From Sphingomonas endolithica (GTDB lineage: Bacteria > Pseudomonadota > Alphaproteobacteria > Sphingomonadales > Sphingomonadaceae), in the NCBI RefSeq assembly GCF_025231525.1, contig NZ_CP103057.1:3234501-3298500 (forward strand): 64,000 bases of DNA, written 5' to 3'. Within the stretch, counting starts at the first letter, position 1. Every line of letters starts with the position of its first letter. Below are positions 50,255 through 59,360 of the stretch, piece by piece. Under the pieces are notes generated by a model. The model saw nothing but the letters and a program-made list of their open reading frames with translations. It was not told the DNA's origin and made no database searches. A program made the position numbers and the translations under genes.

Positions 50255-50539
50255 TTAGCTCGGGCTCGGCGCTGAATGTTCGATCTCGTATTGGATCACG
50301 TGCAAGGCATGGGCAAAGGCCGCCTCGTCATTGCCCAATTCCTTCGCTGCCATGAGGCCGAGATCAGGATCCCGCGGGACTTCGGCCAAGCTCCCGCCCC
50401 CCGCCAGAACCGCATCGATCAGACGGACTTTGTCCAGCGTCGTCCGGTAAATGGCATCGAATGGGTACGTCTCCAGTCCCCGAGCCGCGTGCTCACGCGC
50501 AAGATCCAGCGCTTGGGTAAAACTGAGATCGCTGGTCAT
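50255..50539 (-). CDS. Tsi6-like immunity protein
   Basis: Encodes 94 residues, an all-helical protein: FTQALDLAREHAARGLETYP, then DKVRLIDAVLAGGGSL, then NDEAAFAHALHVIQYEIEH. The layout matches the Tsi6 immunity family, which binds the NAD(P)+-hydrolysing toxin Tse6. Its ATG overlaps the stop of the effector gene by ATGA, as expected for a cognate immunity gene. Family call by recognition only. Confidence 0.65.
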   Translation of the reverse strand: MTSDLSFTQALDLAREHAARGLETYPFDAIYRTTLDKVRLIDAVLAGGGSLAEVPRDPDLGLMAAKELGNDEAAFAHALHVIQYEIEHSAPSPS

Positions 50540-51717
50540 GGTGCAAATGCTCCCTTGTCAGTGACAAAATACTGCGTTCCGCCACCTTCGGCGCGATAAG
50601 TGGTTCCCGGGACCGACCAAGTGTCGTCGACAGATGCAGCGGTGGATCGCAGTACCTGGACATCGCGTGTCGTCGTGTAGGTCAGCGGCGTCTTATTGAC
50701 TACGGCGCCGGTGGTGCGCGAGACGCCTTCCGGCGAAATGCCAAGCTTCGAAGCCGGCGTGCCCGGCGGCGCGTAATAGTTGCCCTGCCGGCCACCGGGC
50801 ACCTGATACTGGGTTACTGGAGTGTCCTTCGGGATCGTCGCGACGCTCACCGGCCGGTCCAAGTTGATCCCCTTTATGTGGCCAGGAATGTCTTTCTGTG
50901 CAAATCCTTGGTCCTCGTAGAAGCGTTGTGCGACCGCTGCACGTTGGCCGCGCACGGCGCCGACACCCGCCCTGCCGCCGAGCATGCCACCAACCAGTCC
51001 CCCGCCGACCTCGAGCGCGCGGGTATTCGCCTCCGACAGGCCCAGCGCTTCCCCCAAAGCACGACCGCCGATCGCCAGGCCGATGCTGCCGATTGTCGAT
51101 GCCGCTCCGATCGCCAACGTCGCCGCCACGCCCGCCGTCGCGACGGCAAACGGCAAGGCGGCGACCGCGCCGGCGATGCCGAGCACCTTCAGCGTCGTGA
51201 CTGCCCAGGCCGGCACTTCGGGCTGGATCGCGACGCGGGGATCCTGCGCGCTGGCACCACCGATGAACACGTTGGGGGAGACTTGCGGCACGGATTGCGC
51301 GCTGCAGCCGATCTTCTCGGTCTGCCGCCCGGCCATGCCGAAATTGATGAACACGGTGGAGGAGCCGGTGGCGAGCGGGATCGGGCTGCCGCCATCCTTG
51401 CTGCACGACGCTGTCGATCCCGCGGTGAAGGTCGCCGGGCGGCCATTGATGAACACGTTGGGCGAGCCGGTGACGAACTTGCCGCACGCCGGCCCCATTG
51501 ATGCTTCGCCGATATACATGCCGCCCAGGCCGCCGGCGGAGACCATGCCCGCTGCCGCCCCCGCCGCTGCGACCAGCGCGAGCCCGCCAGTGGCGATCGT
51601 CGCGCCGATCAGCACCGCGCCCACCGCTGCGCCGACGAGCACGCCGCGCAGCATGCCGATGCCGGCGTTACTGTGCGCGATATCGTCGCCGACGCGGGCC
51701 GCGGGCTGCATCGTCAT
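50536..51717 (-). CDS. PAAR-domain T6SS effector, Tse6-like, with C-terminal toxin domain
   Basis: Encodes 393 residues. A transmembrane region (~22-62) is followed by PAAR repeats (~65-150: SPNVFINGRPATFTAG, GSSTVFINFGMAGRQTEK, SPNVFIGG), a second transmembrane region (~165-235), then a toxin domain (~265-393) containing YQVPGGRQGNYYAPPG and VLRSTAASVDDTWSVPGTTY. This order (TM-PAAR-TM-toxin) is that of Tse6, loaded on VgrG and delivered by T6SS. The toxin domain resembles the Tse6/Ntox46-type NAD(P)+ glycohydrolase. The C-terminus shares four bases with the Tsi6-like gene. An Eag chaperone gene lies upstream. Enzyme activity is inferred. Confidence 0.75.
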   Translation of the reverse strand: MTMQPAARVGDDIAHSNAGIGMLRGVLVGAAVGAVLIGATIATGGLALVAAAGAAAGMVSAGGLGGMYIGEASMGPACGKFVTGSPNVFINGRPATFTAGSTASCSKDGGSPIPLATGSSTVFINFGMAGRQTEKIGCSAQSVPQVSPNVFIGGASAQDPRVAIQPEVPAWAVTTLKVLGIAGAVAALPFAVATAGVAATLAIGAASTIGSIGLAIGGRALGEALGLSEANTRALEVGGGLVGGMLGGRAGVGAVRGQRAAVAQRFYEDQGFAQKDIPGHIKGINLDRPVSVATIPKDTPVTQYQVPGGRQGNYYAPPGTPASKLGISPEGVSRTTGAVVNKTPLTYTTTRDVQVLRSTAASVDDTWSVPGTTYRAEGGGTQYFVTDKGAFAP

Positions 51718-51744
51718 CGATGGGGTCCGGGCGTCATGGGTCGA

Positions 51745-52215
51745 TCAATGCTGCAGGTCTCGCGCAGGCGCGATGACTAGGTCGGCGAGCCCTCGGTCGA
51801 ACGCCGCTTCGTGTGCGGCGTAATCGTCCAGCGCAGCAGTCGCCGTGAAGGTCACTACCACGCCAGAACCGGCAGAGATGAAGAATACGCGCTGGCGCAG
51901 CGTGCCCGCGCCGGACATCCAGGTGAACAGGATCTGGAACGCGTCGCGATCCTGTACGCGGCCCGGCCCCTCCGTCTCGCGGTGGAACTGCGGCAGGGTG
52001 GTGCGGAACCCGTCGATCTGGCGATTGCAATATTCGCGGAAGGTTTCCTGGCCGCCCAGCGCATCGCGTGCGATCAGCATGTTCGCCGCTATCGCCTGGC
52101 CCGGCTGTGCTGGCGCCGAATAGATGATCATGGTCTTGTCGATCCAGCCATCCGGGCGGCGGCCGGAGACCGTGATGTCTGGAACAGTGGCCAAGATCGA
52201 CTCCCACTCGTGCAT
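51745..52215 (-). CDS. Eag-type chaperone (DUF1795/DcrB-like)
   Basis: About 156 residues. PDGWIDKTMIIYSAP, then ANMLIARDALGGQETFREYC, and the C-terminal ARDLQH show the DUF1795/DcrB-like fold of EagR/EagT chaperones that shield the transmembrane segments of PAAR effectors before secretion. Its position immediately upstream of a PAAR effector with such segments supports this. The frame is open to 52368, but ATG 52215 gives a normal Eag length; the ribosome-binding site is poor for every candidate. Confidence 0.75.
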   Translation of the reverse strand: MHEWESILATVPDITVSGRRPDGWIDKTMIIYSAPAQPGQAIAANMLIARDALGGQETFREYCNRQIDGFRTTLPQFHRETEGPGRVQDRDAFQILFTWMSGAGTLRQRVFFISAGSGVVVTFTATAALDDYAAHEAAFDRGLADLVIAPARDLQH

Positions 52216-52430
52216 CGGACGACTTGATCGGAGCGCATTCGCACCGCGATCTTCCGGCGGAACTATACTGCCCCGCTCTGGCGCATCATAGCCGACCGAT
52301 CCACGATTGCCAGCCATGGTCGACCAACGATCCACGTGCCGGCGCCGGCCGGGTGACGCGTGCTGCAATCAGCTGAACAGCAGCGACACCCTGACCGTGA
52401 TCCGTTCGCTAGGCGCTCCGATAATCGCCC

Positions 52431-53543
52431 TTACACCCGCATCGGCATCAGGACGTACAGCGCCGAACTCTTGTCGTTCTCGCGGATCAGCGTCGGGGCG
52501 GCGGCGTCGGCGAGGTGGACCTCGATCGTGTCGCCGTCCAGCTGCCCCAAAATGTCGAGGAGATAGCGGCTGTTGAAGCCGATCTCGAACCCGTTGGCGA
52601 CATATTCGCCGGGCACTTCTTCTGCCGCCGTGCCGTTTTCGGGCGAGGTGACCGACAGGGTGATCTTGTCGCGGTCCAGCGCCATCTTCACCGCGCGCGT
52701 CTTTTCAGTCGCGATGGTCGACACGCGGTCGACGCCTTCCTCGAAGCTGCGCGGATCGATCTTGAGGATCTTGTCGTTGCCGGTCGGGATGACGCGGCTG
52801 TAATCCGGGAACGTGCCGTCGATCAGCTTGGAGGTGAGCAATGCCTGGCCGAGATCGAAGCGGATCTTGGTCGGCGAGAGCGTGACGCCGACCGATCCGT
52901 CGATCTCGTCGAGCAGCTTGCGCAGCTCGGCGATGCATTTGCGCGGGATGATCACGTCGGGCATCTTTTCGGCGCCGTCCGGCCGCGGCATCGTCACGCG
53001 GGCGAGGCGGTGGCCGTCGGTCGCGGCGGCCTTCAGGACGGGCAGCGGATCGTCCGAGACGTGCAGGAAGATGCCGTTCAGATAATAACGCGTCTCTTCG
53101 GTCGAGATGGCGAAGCGCGTCTTGTCGATGATCTGCTTGAGCGTCTCGGCCGGCAGTTCGAACGACACCGGCAATTCGCCCTCGGCGATCACCGGGAAGT
53201 CGTCGCGCGGCAGCGTGCCGAGCTGGAAGCGCGCGCGGCCGGCCATGATCGTCAGCTTGCCGTCCGCTGCGGCCAGGCTGACCTGGCTGCCTTCGGGCAG
53301 CTTGCGCGCGATGTCGAACAGGGTGTGTGCCGACACGGTGGTGGCACCCGGCTGGTCGACCGCGGCCGCGATCGTCTCGTTGATCTGCAGATCGAGATCG
53401 GTCGCCATCAGCTTCAGCCCGCCTTCGGCCGTCGCCTCGATCAGCACGTTGCTGAGGATGGGAATGGTATTGCGCCGCTCAACCACCGACTGGACGTGGC
53501 TCAGCCCCTTCAGCAGGGTTGCGCGTTCGATCGTCGCCTTCAT
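52431..53543 (-). CDS. dnaN: DNA polymerase III sliding clamp (beta subunit)
   Basis: Encodes 370 residues, three clamp domains. Landmarks: MKATIERATLLKGLSHVQSVVERRNTIPILSNV, ETRYYLNGIFLHV, FNSRYLLDILGQL, and the typical C-terminus YVLMPMRV. GGGGGA precedes ATG 53543. It is the first gene, on this strand, of the dnaN...recF...gyrB order; the Eag/PAAR island follows it 215 bases on. Confidence 0.96.
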   Translation of the reverse strand: MKATIERATLLKGLSHVQSVVERRNTIPILSNVLIEATAEGGLKLMATDLDLQINETIAAAVDQPGATTVSAHTLFDIARKLPEGSQVSLAAADGKLTIMAGRARFQLGTLPRDDFPVIAEGELPVSFELPAETLKQIIDKTRFAISTEETRYYLNGIFLHVSDDPLPVLKAAATDGHRLARVTMPRPDGAEKMPDVIIPRKCIAELRKLLDEIDGSVGVTLSPTKIRFDLGQALLTSKLIDGTFPDYSRVIPTGNDKILKIDPRSFEEGVDRVSTIATEKTRAVKMALDRDKITLSVTSPENGTAAEEVPGEYVANGFEIGFNSRYLLDILGQLDGDTIEVHLADAAAPTLIRENDKSSALYVLMPMRV

Positions 53544-53646
53544 GAAAATTCCCCCGGGCCGGCCGCCCAATGTCGAGCCTGCCGCCAAATCTATAACCCG
53601 CCAGCCGTGTAGAGTCGGGGGTGTTGACCGTCTCCTAACCTTAACG

Positions 53647-53679
53647 AAAAAAAGGGCCGGAGCAAGCGCTCCAGCCCTT
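53647..53679 (-). terminator. Rho-independent terminator of the porin gene
   Basis: Read on the minus strand: AAGGGC, A/C mismatch, GGAGC, loop GCTT, GCTCC, GCCCTT, then a run of seven T. It lies 47 bases after the porin stop (53726) and before the dnaN start. Confidence 0.8.
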
Positions 53680-53725
53680 CCTTGCTGTCCGAATATACGC
53701 GCCGGCGGACCGGCGCCGGTTCGGT

Positions 53726-54334
53726 TTAGAAGCGGAAGCCTACGCCCGCCAGGACCTGGTGACGGTCCAGATCGATGTCGACATCCGCGCCATCGATGTT
53801 GCTGTAGTTCGAGTAGCGATACTCGCCCTTCACATAGGCGTTGGTGCCGAGCTTGTACTCGATGCCGGCGCCGACGCGGTAACCCTCGGCATCCTCATGG
53901 TCGCGCACGCTTGTGGCGCCGAGCGTGTAGTGCGAGTTGATGCGTGCGTTGGTGTAACCAGCCTTGGCGTAGATCATCGCGACCGGCGAGATCGCATAGC
54001 CGAGACGGGCGCCGGCATACAGATCGCGGCCTGCGCTGATGCGGAAGGTGTCGCCTGCTGCGACGAGGCCGCGGTCGGTGCCCTTGGTGGTGGCGTCGGT
54101 GATTTCGCCTTCGACACCCAGGATCACGCCGCCGACCTGCGCGTCATAGCCGAGCACGCCGCCGTACACGAAGCCGTCACGGCCATTCTCGCCGCCGATA
54201 TGATCGTACCCGGCAACGGCTTCGACACGGGGGCCGGTGAACGGCGCGGCTTCGACGGGCACGTCCTGCGCGAACGCCGGTGCGGCAATGCCGAGTGCCA
54301 GCAGGCTGGCGGCGGTGAGAGCAAACTTACGCAT
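53726..54334 (-). CDS. Outer-membrane beta-barrel protein (OmpA-like porin family)
   Basis: Encodes 202 residues. ATG 54334 has GGAG seven bases upstream. Signal peptide residues 1-22 (APAFAQD). Eight alternating strands are visible (VEAVAGYDHIGG, FVYGGVLGYDAQVGG, AGARLGYAI, MIYAKAGYTNARI, YRVGAGIEYKLG, AYVKGEYRYSNYSN, HQVLAGVGFRF), with a C-terminal aromatic residue. Small alphaproteobacterial barrels of this type are abundant structural porins. A T-rich terminator follows. Confidence 0.82.
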   Translation of the reverse strand: MRKFALTAASLLALGIAAPAFAQDVPVEAAPFTGPRVEAVAGYDHIGGENGRDGFVYGGVLGYDAQVGGVILGVEGEITDATTKGTDRGLVAAGDTFRISAGRDLYAGARLGYAISPVAMIYAKAGYTNARINSHYTLGATSVRDHEDAEGYRVGAGIEYKLGTNAYVKGEYRYSNYSNIDGADVDIDLDRHQVLAGVGFRF

Positions 54335-54472
54335 TGTGTAACTCCATTGGTCAACCCCGCCATGTTCTCGGCCGGGGATCGCTAAATAGGTGGGCGGACA
54401 AGGCGTTGCATGAACCCCAGATAAATAGGGAAAAACGTTGCTTTTGCGCCACACGGGGTTGATTGGCGGGGC

Positions 54473-55132
54473 ATGGCTTCCAAGGCAGTATCGCTCCCCT
54501 CGGCACGGTGCGGGCGGGATTTCATCGCGCGGCACGGGGAGACCGTGTTCAACGCCGCAAAAAGGTTGCAGGGGGATGCGCCGCACACACCATTGACGCG
54601 CGCGGGCTTTGCCCAGGCCGACGAAATGGGCCGGGCGCTGCGCATCGAACTGGGGGCAAGACCGGCATTGACCCTGTGGGCATCGCCGACCGGCCGGGCA
54701 TTGCAGACGCTGAGCGTGATCGCCGAGCATCTCGAACTCGACTGGCATGATGCGCACACCGATCCGCGCTTGGTCGAGATCGGCATGGGCGGCTGGGGCG
54801 GGCGTTATTATGCCGATGTCGTCGCCGAGGCGGGGCCGGTGATCGATCCCGCCAGCGGCCTGCTGCGATGCGCGCCGGACGGCGAGCACTATCCGGCGAT
54901 CGCCGCGCGCGTGTCGGGCTGGTTGCGCGATACCGCGAGCGACGCGGGCGACCGGCTGGTGATCATGCACGGCATCTCCAGCCGCGTCATGCGCGGGGTG
55001 ATGACCGGCGCGGCCAGCGTGCCCGGCTTCGACGCGCCGGCGCTGCCCGGGTTGCCGCAAGGATCGGTGACGGTGATCGAAGGCGGGCGCGAGCGTGTGG
55101 TCCATCGCGGCACCGGGCACGCCCCGGCATGA
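54473..55132 (+). CDS. Histidine phosphatase (phosphoglycerate-mutase-like)
   Basis: Encodes 219 residues. RHGETVFN near residue 20 gives the catalytic His, SPTGRALQT the Arg, and IMHGISSRVM the second His. GAGCG-type residues (LVEIGMGGWGG) supply the acid. Overlaps the IalB-like gene by ATGA. No strong ribosome-binding site is seen. Substrate unknown. Confidence 0.82.
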   Translation: MASKAVSLPSARCGRDFIARHGETVFNAAKRLQGDAPHTPLTRAGFAQADEMGRALRIELGARPALTLWASPTGRALQTLSVIAEHLELDWHDAHTDPRLVEIGMGGWGGRYYADVVAEAGPVIDPASGLLRCAPDGEHYPAIAARVSGWLRDTASDAGDRLVIMHGISSRVMRGVMTGAASVPGFDAPALPGLPQGSVTVIEGGRERVVHRGTGHAPA

Positions 55133-55617
55133 TCCGCCTGCTGCTGCCGGCCGCCTTGCTCGCCGCGCCGGCCGTGGCGGAACCTTCGTCGAAGACGTCG
55201 CTCGGCGTGTTCGACCGCTGGGGCGCGTTCGCCGATGCGGCGCCCAGGCGCTGCTATGCCATTGCCCAGCCGGTGCGTGCTGCCGGTGCCGCGCGCTGGC
55301 GCCCGTTCGCCAGCATCGCCACCTGGCCGGGGCAGGGGGCGCGCAACCAGCTCAACATCCGCCTGAGCCGTGAACGCGATTCGCGGGCGCGGGTGACGCT
55401 GTCGGTCGGCGAGCGCCGCTTCGCTTTGGTCGCCGGCAGCATCGACGCCTGGTCGCCGGACCGGCGGACCGATGCCGCGGTGGTCGCGGCGATCCGCTCG
55501 GGCCGCAGCATGAGCGTCGAATCGCTCAGCAAAGCAGGCGTGCCGTTCGCCGACGTCTATACGCTGCGCGGTGCGGCGACGGCGATCGACGCGGCGTCCC
55601 TGGGGTGCATACGCTGA
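55129..55617 (+). CDS. Invasion-associated locus B (IalB)-like exported protein
   Basis: Encodes 162 residues. Signal peptide residues 1-17 (VAEPSS). [26 protein letters not shown] and [20 protein letters not shown] fit the IalB-like family, a small beta-rich periplasmic protein of unknown function common in sphingomonads upstream of rlmN. It starts inside the stop of the histidine phosphatase gene. Confidence 0.65.
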   Translation: MIRLLLPAALLAAPAVAEPSSKTSLGVFDRWGAFADAAPRRCYAIAQPVRAAGAARWRPFASIATWPGQGARNQLNIRLSRERDSRARVTLSVGERRFALVAGSIDAWSPDRRTDAAVVAAIRSGRSMSVESLSKAGVPFADVYTLRGAATAIDAASLGCIR

Positions 55618-55645
55618 ACTGGAAAAGCCACGCGTTTTCGACTAC

Positions 55646-56863
55646 ATGGTTCCCATGCCCAACACCGCGACGACCCTGATGCCCATCCCGGGGCATATCG
55701 ATCCCGTGCCCGTCCCGCGCGAATTGAAGCCCCGTGCCGATGGCCGCATCGACCTGCTCGGCCTGACCAAGCTCGATCTGCGCATGGCGCTGGAGACGTC
55801 GCAGCTGGAGCCCAAGCAGGCAAAATTGCGCGCCAAGCAATTGTGGCACTGGATCTACAATCGCGGCGTGACCGATTTCTCGCTGATGAGCGACATCAGC
55901 AAGACGATGCAGCCGTGGCTCGAGCAGCGCTTCGTGATCAGCCGGCCGGACGTGGTGGAGGCGCAGGTCTCGACCGACGGCACGCGCAAGTGGTTGCTGC
56001 GGTCGGACGACGCGCAGGATTACGAGATGGTGTTCATCCCCGATGCCGATCGCGGCACCTTGTGCGTGTCGAGCCAGGTCGGCTGCACGCTCAACTGCAC
56101 CTTCTGCCATACCGGCACGATGCGGCTGGTGCGCAACCTGACGCCCGGCGAGATCGTCGGGCAGGTGATGCTGGCACGCGACGCGCTGGGCGAATGGCCG
56201 AGCCAGCCCGAAGGCCGCATGCTGACCAACATCGTGATGATGGGCATGGGCGAGCCGCTGTACAATTTCGACAATGTCCGCGACGCGCTGAAGATCGTAA
56301 TGGACGGTGACGGCCTTGGCCTGTCGCGTCGGCGGATCACGCTCAGCACGTCGGGTGTCGTGCCGATGATGGCGCGCGCGGGGGAGGAGATTGCGGTCAA
56401 CCTTGCCGTATCGCTGCACGGCGTCACCAAGGAAGTGCGCGACGAGCTGGTGCCGATCAACCGCAAGTACGGCATCGAGCAATTGCTGCAGGCGTGCGCC
56501 GATTATCCCGGCGCGAATAATGCGCGGCGCATCACGTTCGAATATGTGATGCTGCGCGACAAGAATGACAGCGATGCCGAGGCGCACGAGCTGGTCCGCT
56601 TGCTGAAGCATTACGACCTGCCGGCCAAGGTCAATCTGATCCCGTTCAACCCCTGGCCGGGCGCGCCGTACGACTGCTCGACGCCGGAGCGGATCAAGTC
56701 GTTCAGCAACATCATCTTCGATGCGGGTATTTCGGCGCCGGTGCGTACGCCGCGCGGGCGCGATATCGATGCGGCATGCGGGCAGTTGAAGACCGCCAGC
56801 GAAAAGCAGAGCCGCGCTGATCGAGATCGGCAAACCGAAGAAAAACTGGCGGCCATCGGCTAG
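55646..56863 (+). CDS. rlmN: 23S rRNA (adenine-2503-C2)-methyltransferase
   Basis: About 405 residues. The radical-SAM cluster motif [11 protein letters not shown] is intact; [11 protein letters not shown] and [20 protein letters not shown] are family segments, and [12 protein letters not shown] near the end carries the second catalytic Cys. Methylates A2503 of 23S rRNA and A37 of some tRNAs. The frame runs back to 55571 but homology begins near [13 protein letters not shown] 55646 or 55655 is the real start. Confidence 0.93.
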   Translation: MVPMPNTATTLMPIPGHIDPVPVPRELKPRADGRIDLLGLTKLDLRMALETSQLEPKQAKLRAKQLWHWIYNRGVTDFSLMSDISKTMQPWLEQRFVISRPDVVEAQVSTDGTRKWLLRSDDAQDYEMVFIPDADRGTLCVSSQVGCTLNCTFCHTGTMRLVRNLTPGEIVGQVMLARDALGEWPSQPEGRMLTNIVMMGMGEPLYNFDNVRDALKIVMDGDGLGLSRRRITLSTSGVVPMMARAGEEIAVNLAVSLHGVTKEVRDELVPINRKYGIEQLLQACADYPGANNARRITFEYVMLRDKNDSDAEAHELVRLLKHYDLPAKVNLIPFNPWPGAPYDCSTPERIKSFSNIIFDAGISAPVRTPRGRDIDAACGQLKTASEKQSRADRDRQTEEKLAAIG

Positions 56864-56911
56864 CGATTTCAATCGGCTCGCTTTCTTCAGAGCGCAGCTT
56901 TTCTAAAACGG

Positions 56912-56979
56912 CCGTTCGTCTTGAGCTTGTCGAAGGGCGTGGTCCGGAGCACGTGCTTCGACAAGCTCAGCACGAACGG
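56912..56979. repeat. Large dispersed palindrome
   Basis: Arms CCGTTCGTCTTGAGCTTGTC (and on to GAAG, 56912-56935) and its near complement (56956-56979) with two mismatches around 20 bases. Same GAGCTTGTCGA core as 2569-2631. Lies between rlmN and the permease. Confidence 0.8.
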
Positions 56980-56985
56980 GGTTTT

Positions 56986-57750
56986 GTGGCCGATATCTCG
57001 ATAGCTTCGTTCGCAGTGATCGCTGCCGCCGGCGTTGTCGGCGGCGCGATGAATGCGCTTGCCGGTGGCGGCACCTTCGCCACGCTGCCGGCGCTGATCG
57101 CGCTCGGTTTGCCCGCCGATACCGCCAATGCGACCTCCAATGTCGCGTTGCTGCCGGGCGCGGCGACGAGCGCCTGGGGGTTCCGGTGCGAGCTGGCGCC
57201 CGTTGGCGGCATCGACGTGCGGGTGCTCGGCGGCATCACGTTCCTCGGCGGGCTGGCGGGCAGCGGGCTGCTGGTCGTCACGCCGACGCATGCCTTCGAC
57301 ATGATCATCCCCTGGCTGCTGCTGTTCGCCTTCGTGGTGATCGCGTTCGGGCGCCACGCCGCCGACTGGTTGCACGGGCGCGTGACGATCGGGCGGCGCA
57401 GCCTGATCTCGGCACAGGTGTTGCTCGGCATCTATGGCGGCTATTTCGGCGGCGGCGTCGGGCTGATGACTACCGCCGTGTACGGCCTGCTGGCGGGCGT
57501 ATCCCCCCGCGCGCTGTTCGCGCCGCGCACGCTGATGCTGGCGCTCGCCAATGCCGCCGCGGCGATCGTGTTCGTGTGGGCGGGGCTGATCGATTGGGCG
57601 GCGTGCCTGCCGATGCTGGTGGGATCGGTGCTCGGCGGCTGGCTGGGGACGCGGATCGGGAGGCGGTTGCCGGCAGGGGCGGTCAGGGCGTGGACCTTGC
57701 TCGTGACCGGGGCGACGACGGCGGTGTTCTTTTGGCGGGCGTATTTCTGA
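56986..57750 (+). CDS. TauE/SafE family permease (putative sulfite exporter)
   Basis: About 254 residues and 7-8 membrane helices. GGAMNALAGGGTFATLPALIALGL and ATSNVALLPGAATSAWGF are the first TauE/SafE repeat; GGYFGGGVGLMT is the second. Members export sulfite or other organosulfonate products. The ATG at 56953 lies inside the palindrome and would add residues encoded by it, so I take GTG 56986, preceded by GGGG. Far from the sulfur block at the window start, so a link is not implied. Confidence 0.8.
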   Translation: MADISIASFAVIAAAGVVGGAMNALAGGGTFATLPALIALGLPADTANATSNVALLPGAATSAWGFRCELAPVGGIDVRVLGGITFLGGLAGSGLLVVTPTHAFDMIIPWLLLFAFVVIAFGRHAADWLHGRVTIGRRSLISAQVLLGIYGGYFGGGVGLMTTAVYGLLAGVSPRALFAPRTLMLALANAAAAIVFVWAGLIDWAACLPMLVGSVLGGWLGTRIGRRLPAGAVRAWTLLVTGATTAVFFWRAYF

Positions 57751-57842
57751 TCGCAGCGGGACCATCCCTGCACCGTTACGCCGGACTCGTTGCCGGGTCC
57801 GCCGTGCCGCATCCTCCCAGGCCGCTCAACGTGTGGAGCAGT

Positions 57843-57869
57843 GGACCCCGGAACAAGTCCGGGGTGACG
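57843..57869. repeat. Dispersed palindrome, second copy of the 12284-12310 family
   Basis: CCCCGGA ACAAG TCCGGGG at 57846-57864 with flanking GGA and TGACG. Lies in the 167-base gap between convergent genes and could stop transcription from both. Confidence 0.65.
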
Positions 57870-57917
57870 GTGAGGAAAATCGGAGCGGGATGTCTAACAA
57901 GGCTGCGGCCGACAACC

Positions 57918-58523
57918 CTATCCCGGCCGACCCATCTTGAACAACTCGCCGACCTCGAAATAATCGGCCGGCCCGCCGCCGCGCGAGATCGGGTTGGCGC
58001 GGGCGGTTTGGTAGATGCCGTCCTCGATCAGTGCGGGATCGATGTGGATGCCGACTGCTTCGCCAAGCACCAGCCATTGGTCGAGTTCGCGGCCTTCTTT
58101 CGTCTCCAGCCGAATGAGTTGCGTTAGCTTGCATTCGAACGCCACTGGGCTGGCCGCGACGCGGGGCGGCGCGACCAGGCGGGAGGGCGCGGCGTCGATC
58201 CCGGCATGGTCGAATTCGTCGGCCTTGAGGTCGGTGGCGCTGGCGTTCATCGCCTCGGCAAGCGGACGGGTGACCAGGTTCCAGACGAACTCGCCGGTCG
58301 CCGCGACGTTGGCCACGCTGTCCTTCCACCCCATCGACGAAAAGCCGATCAGCGGCGGACGATAGTTGAATAGGTTGAAGAACGAATAGGGCGCCAGGTT
58401 ACGCACACCCGCCGCGTTCAGCGTGCTGATCCAGCCGATCGGCCGCGGCGCGACGATGGCGTTGAGCGGATCGTGCGCCAAACCGTGGCCGTTCACCGGC
58501 TCGTAGAAATGATGATCGGACAT
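57918..58523 (-). CDS. Flavin reductase-like protein (FMN-binding split barrel)
   Basis: About 201 residues. RPIGWISTLNAAGVRNLAPYSFFNLFNYRPPLIGFSS is the FMN-binding stretch of the flavin-reductase-like domain, followed by VWNLVTRPLAEAMNASA. Likely an FMN-binding oxidoreductase of unknown substrate. ATG 58523 (MSDHHFYEP) is preferred to 58541. Confidence 0.82.
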   Translation of the reverse strand: MSDHHFYEPVNGHGLAHDPLNAIVAPRPIGWISTLNAAGVRNLAPYSFFNLFNYRPPLIGFSSMGWKDSVANVAATGEFVWNLVTRPLAEAMNASATDLKADEFDHAGIDAAPSRLVAPPRVAASPVAFECKLTQLIRLETKEGRELDQWLVLGEAVGIHIDPALIEDGIYQTARANPISRGGGPADYFEVGELFKMGRPG

Positions 58524-58589
58524 GGACCAGATAGCCTTCAAACGACGATTGCTGTTCTAGAACGCCGCGGAACGCGATAAGCACCGGAT

Positions 58590-59360
58590 ATGGTCGAGCA
58601 ATCCCCCATCGCTGCGCCCGCCGCACCCGGAACGACGATCTACCGGCATGCGCTGGTCACGCGGCTATGGCATTGGGTGACGGCGATCACGATGTTCATC
58701 ATGATCGGCAGCGGCATCGGCATCCTGAAGGCGCATCCGCATCTGTATTGGGGCCGCTACGGCGCGAATTTCGACACGCCGTGGCTGTCGCTCGACTGGA
58801 TGCCGCCCTGGGTGGGTACCATGCTCAATGTCCTGACCATTCCCGCCAGCTACAATCTGGCGCTATCGCGGCGCTGGCACCTGTTCTTTGCCCTGGTGTT
58901 CGCCTTCGCCCTGCTTGCCTTCATGATCGTCAGCCTGATCAACCGGCATTTCCAGCGGAAGTTGCGCGTACGGGCCGGGGAGCTTGCCCCGCGCAATATT
59001 AGCCACGACTTTCGCGAGCATCTGGCGTTTCGCTTCCACGATCCGGCCGACCCGCAGGCCTATAACATCTTCCAGAAGCTGTCTTATGTCGTCGTCATCT
59101 TCGTGGCGTTCCCGCTGATGATCTTCACCGGGCTTGCCATGTCGCCGGGCATGGATGCCGCCTGGCCGTGGCTGCTCGAGGTGTTCGGCGGCCGGCAATC
59201 GGCGCGCTCGGTTCACTTCATCGCCGCCACGTTCCTGGTGCTGTTCATCGTCGTGCATCTGACGCTCGTCATCCTCGCCGGGCCGTGGAACGAGCTGCGC
59301 TCGATGATCACCGGGCGCTGGCGGGTGCCCGACGGTAGCCTGGGGGAGCGCGGCCTGTGA
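58590..59360 (+). CDS. Cytochrome b561-type membrane subunit
   Basis: Encodes 256 residues with four main membrane helices and His ligands (RLWHWVTAI at ~28; RWHLFFALVF at ~93; SVHFIAATFLV at ~207; VVHLTLVIL at ~221). This is the dihaem b561 layout used to pass electrons from quinol to periplasmic molybdoenzymes. It overlaps the next gene (GTGA) and so forms a pair with it. Confidence 0.8.
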   Translation: MVEQSPIAAPAAPGTTIYRHALVTRLWHWVTAITMFIMIGSGIGILKAHPHLYWGRYGANFDTPWLSLDWMPPWVGTMLNVLTIPASYNLALSRRWHLFFALVFAFALLAFMIVSLINRHFQRKLRVRAGELAPRNISHDFREHLAFRFHDPADPQAYNIFQKLSYVVVIFVAFPLMIFTGLAMSPGMDAAWPWLLEVFGGRQSARSVHFIAATFLVLFIVVHLTLVILAGPWNELRSMITGRWRVPDGSLGERGL

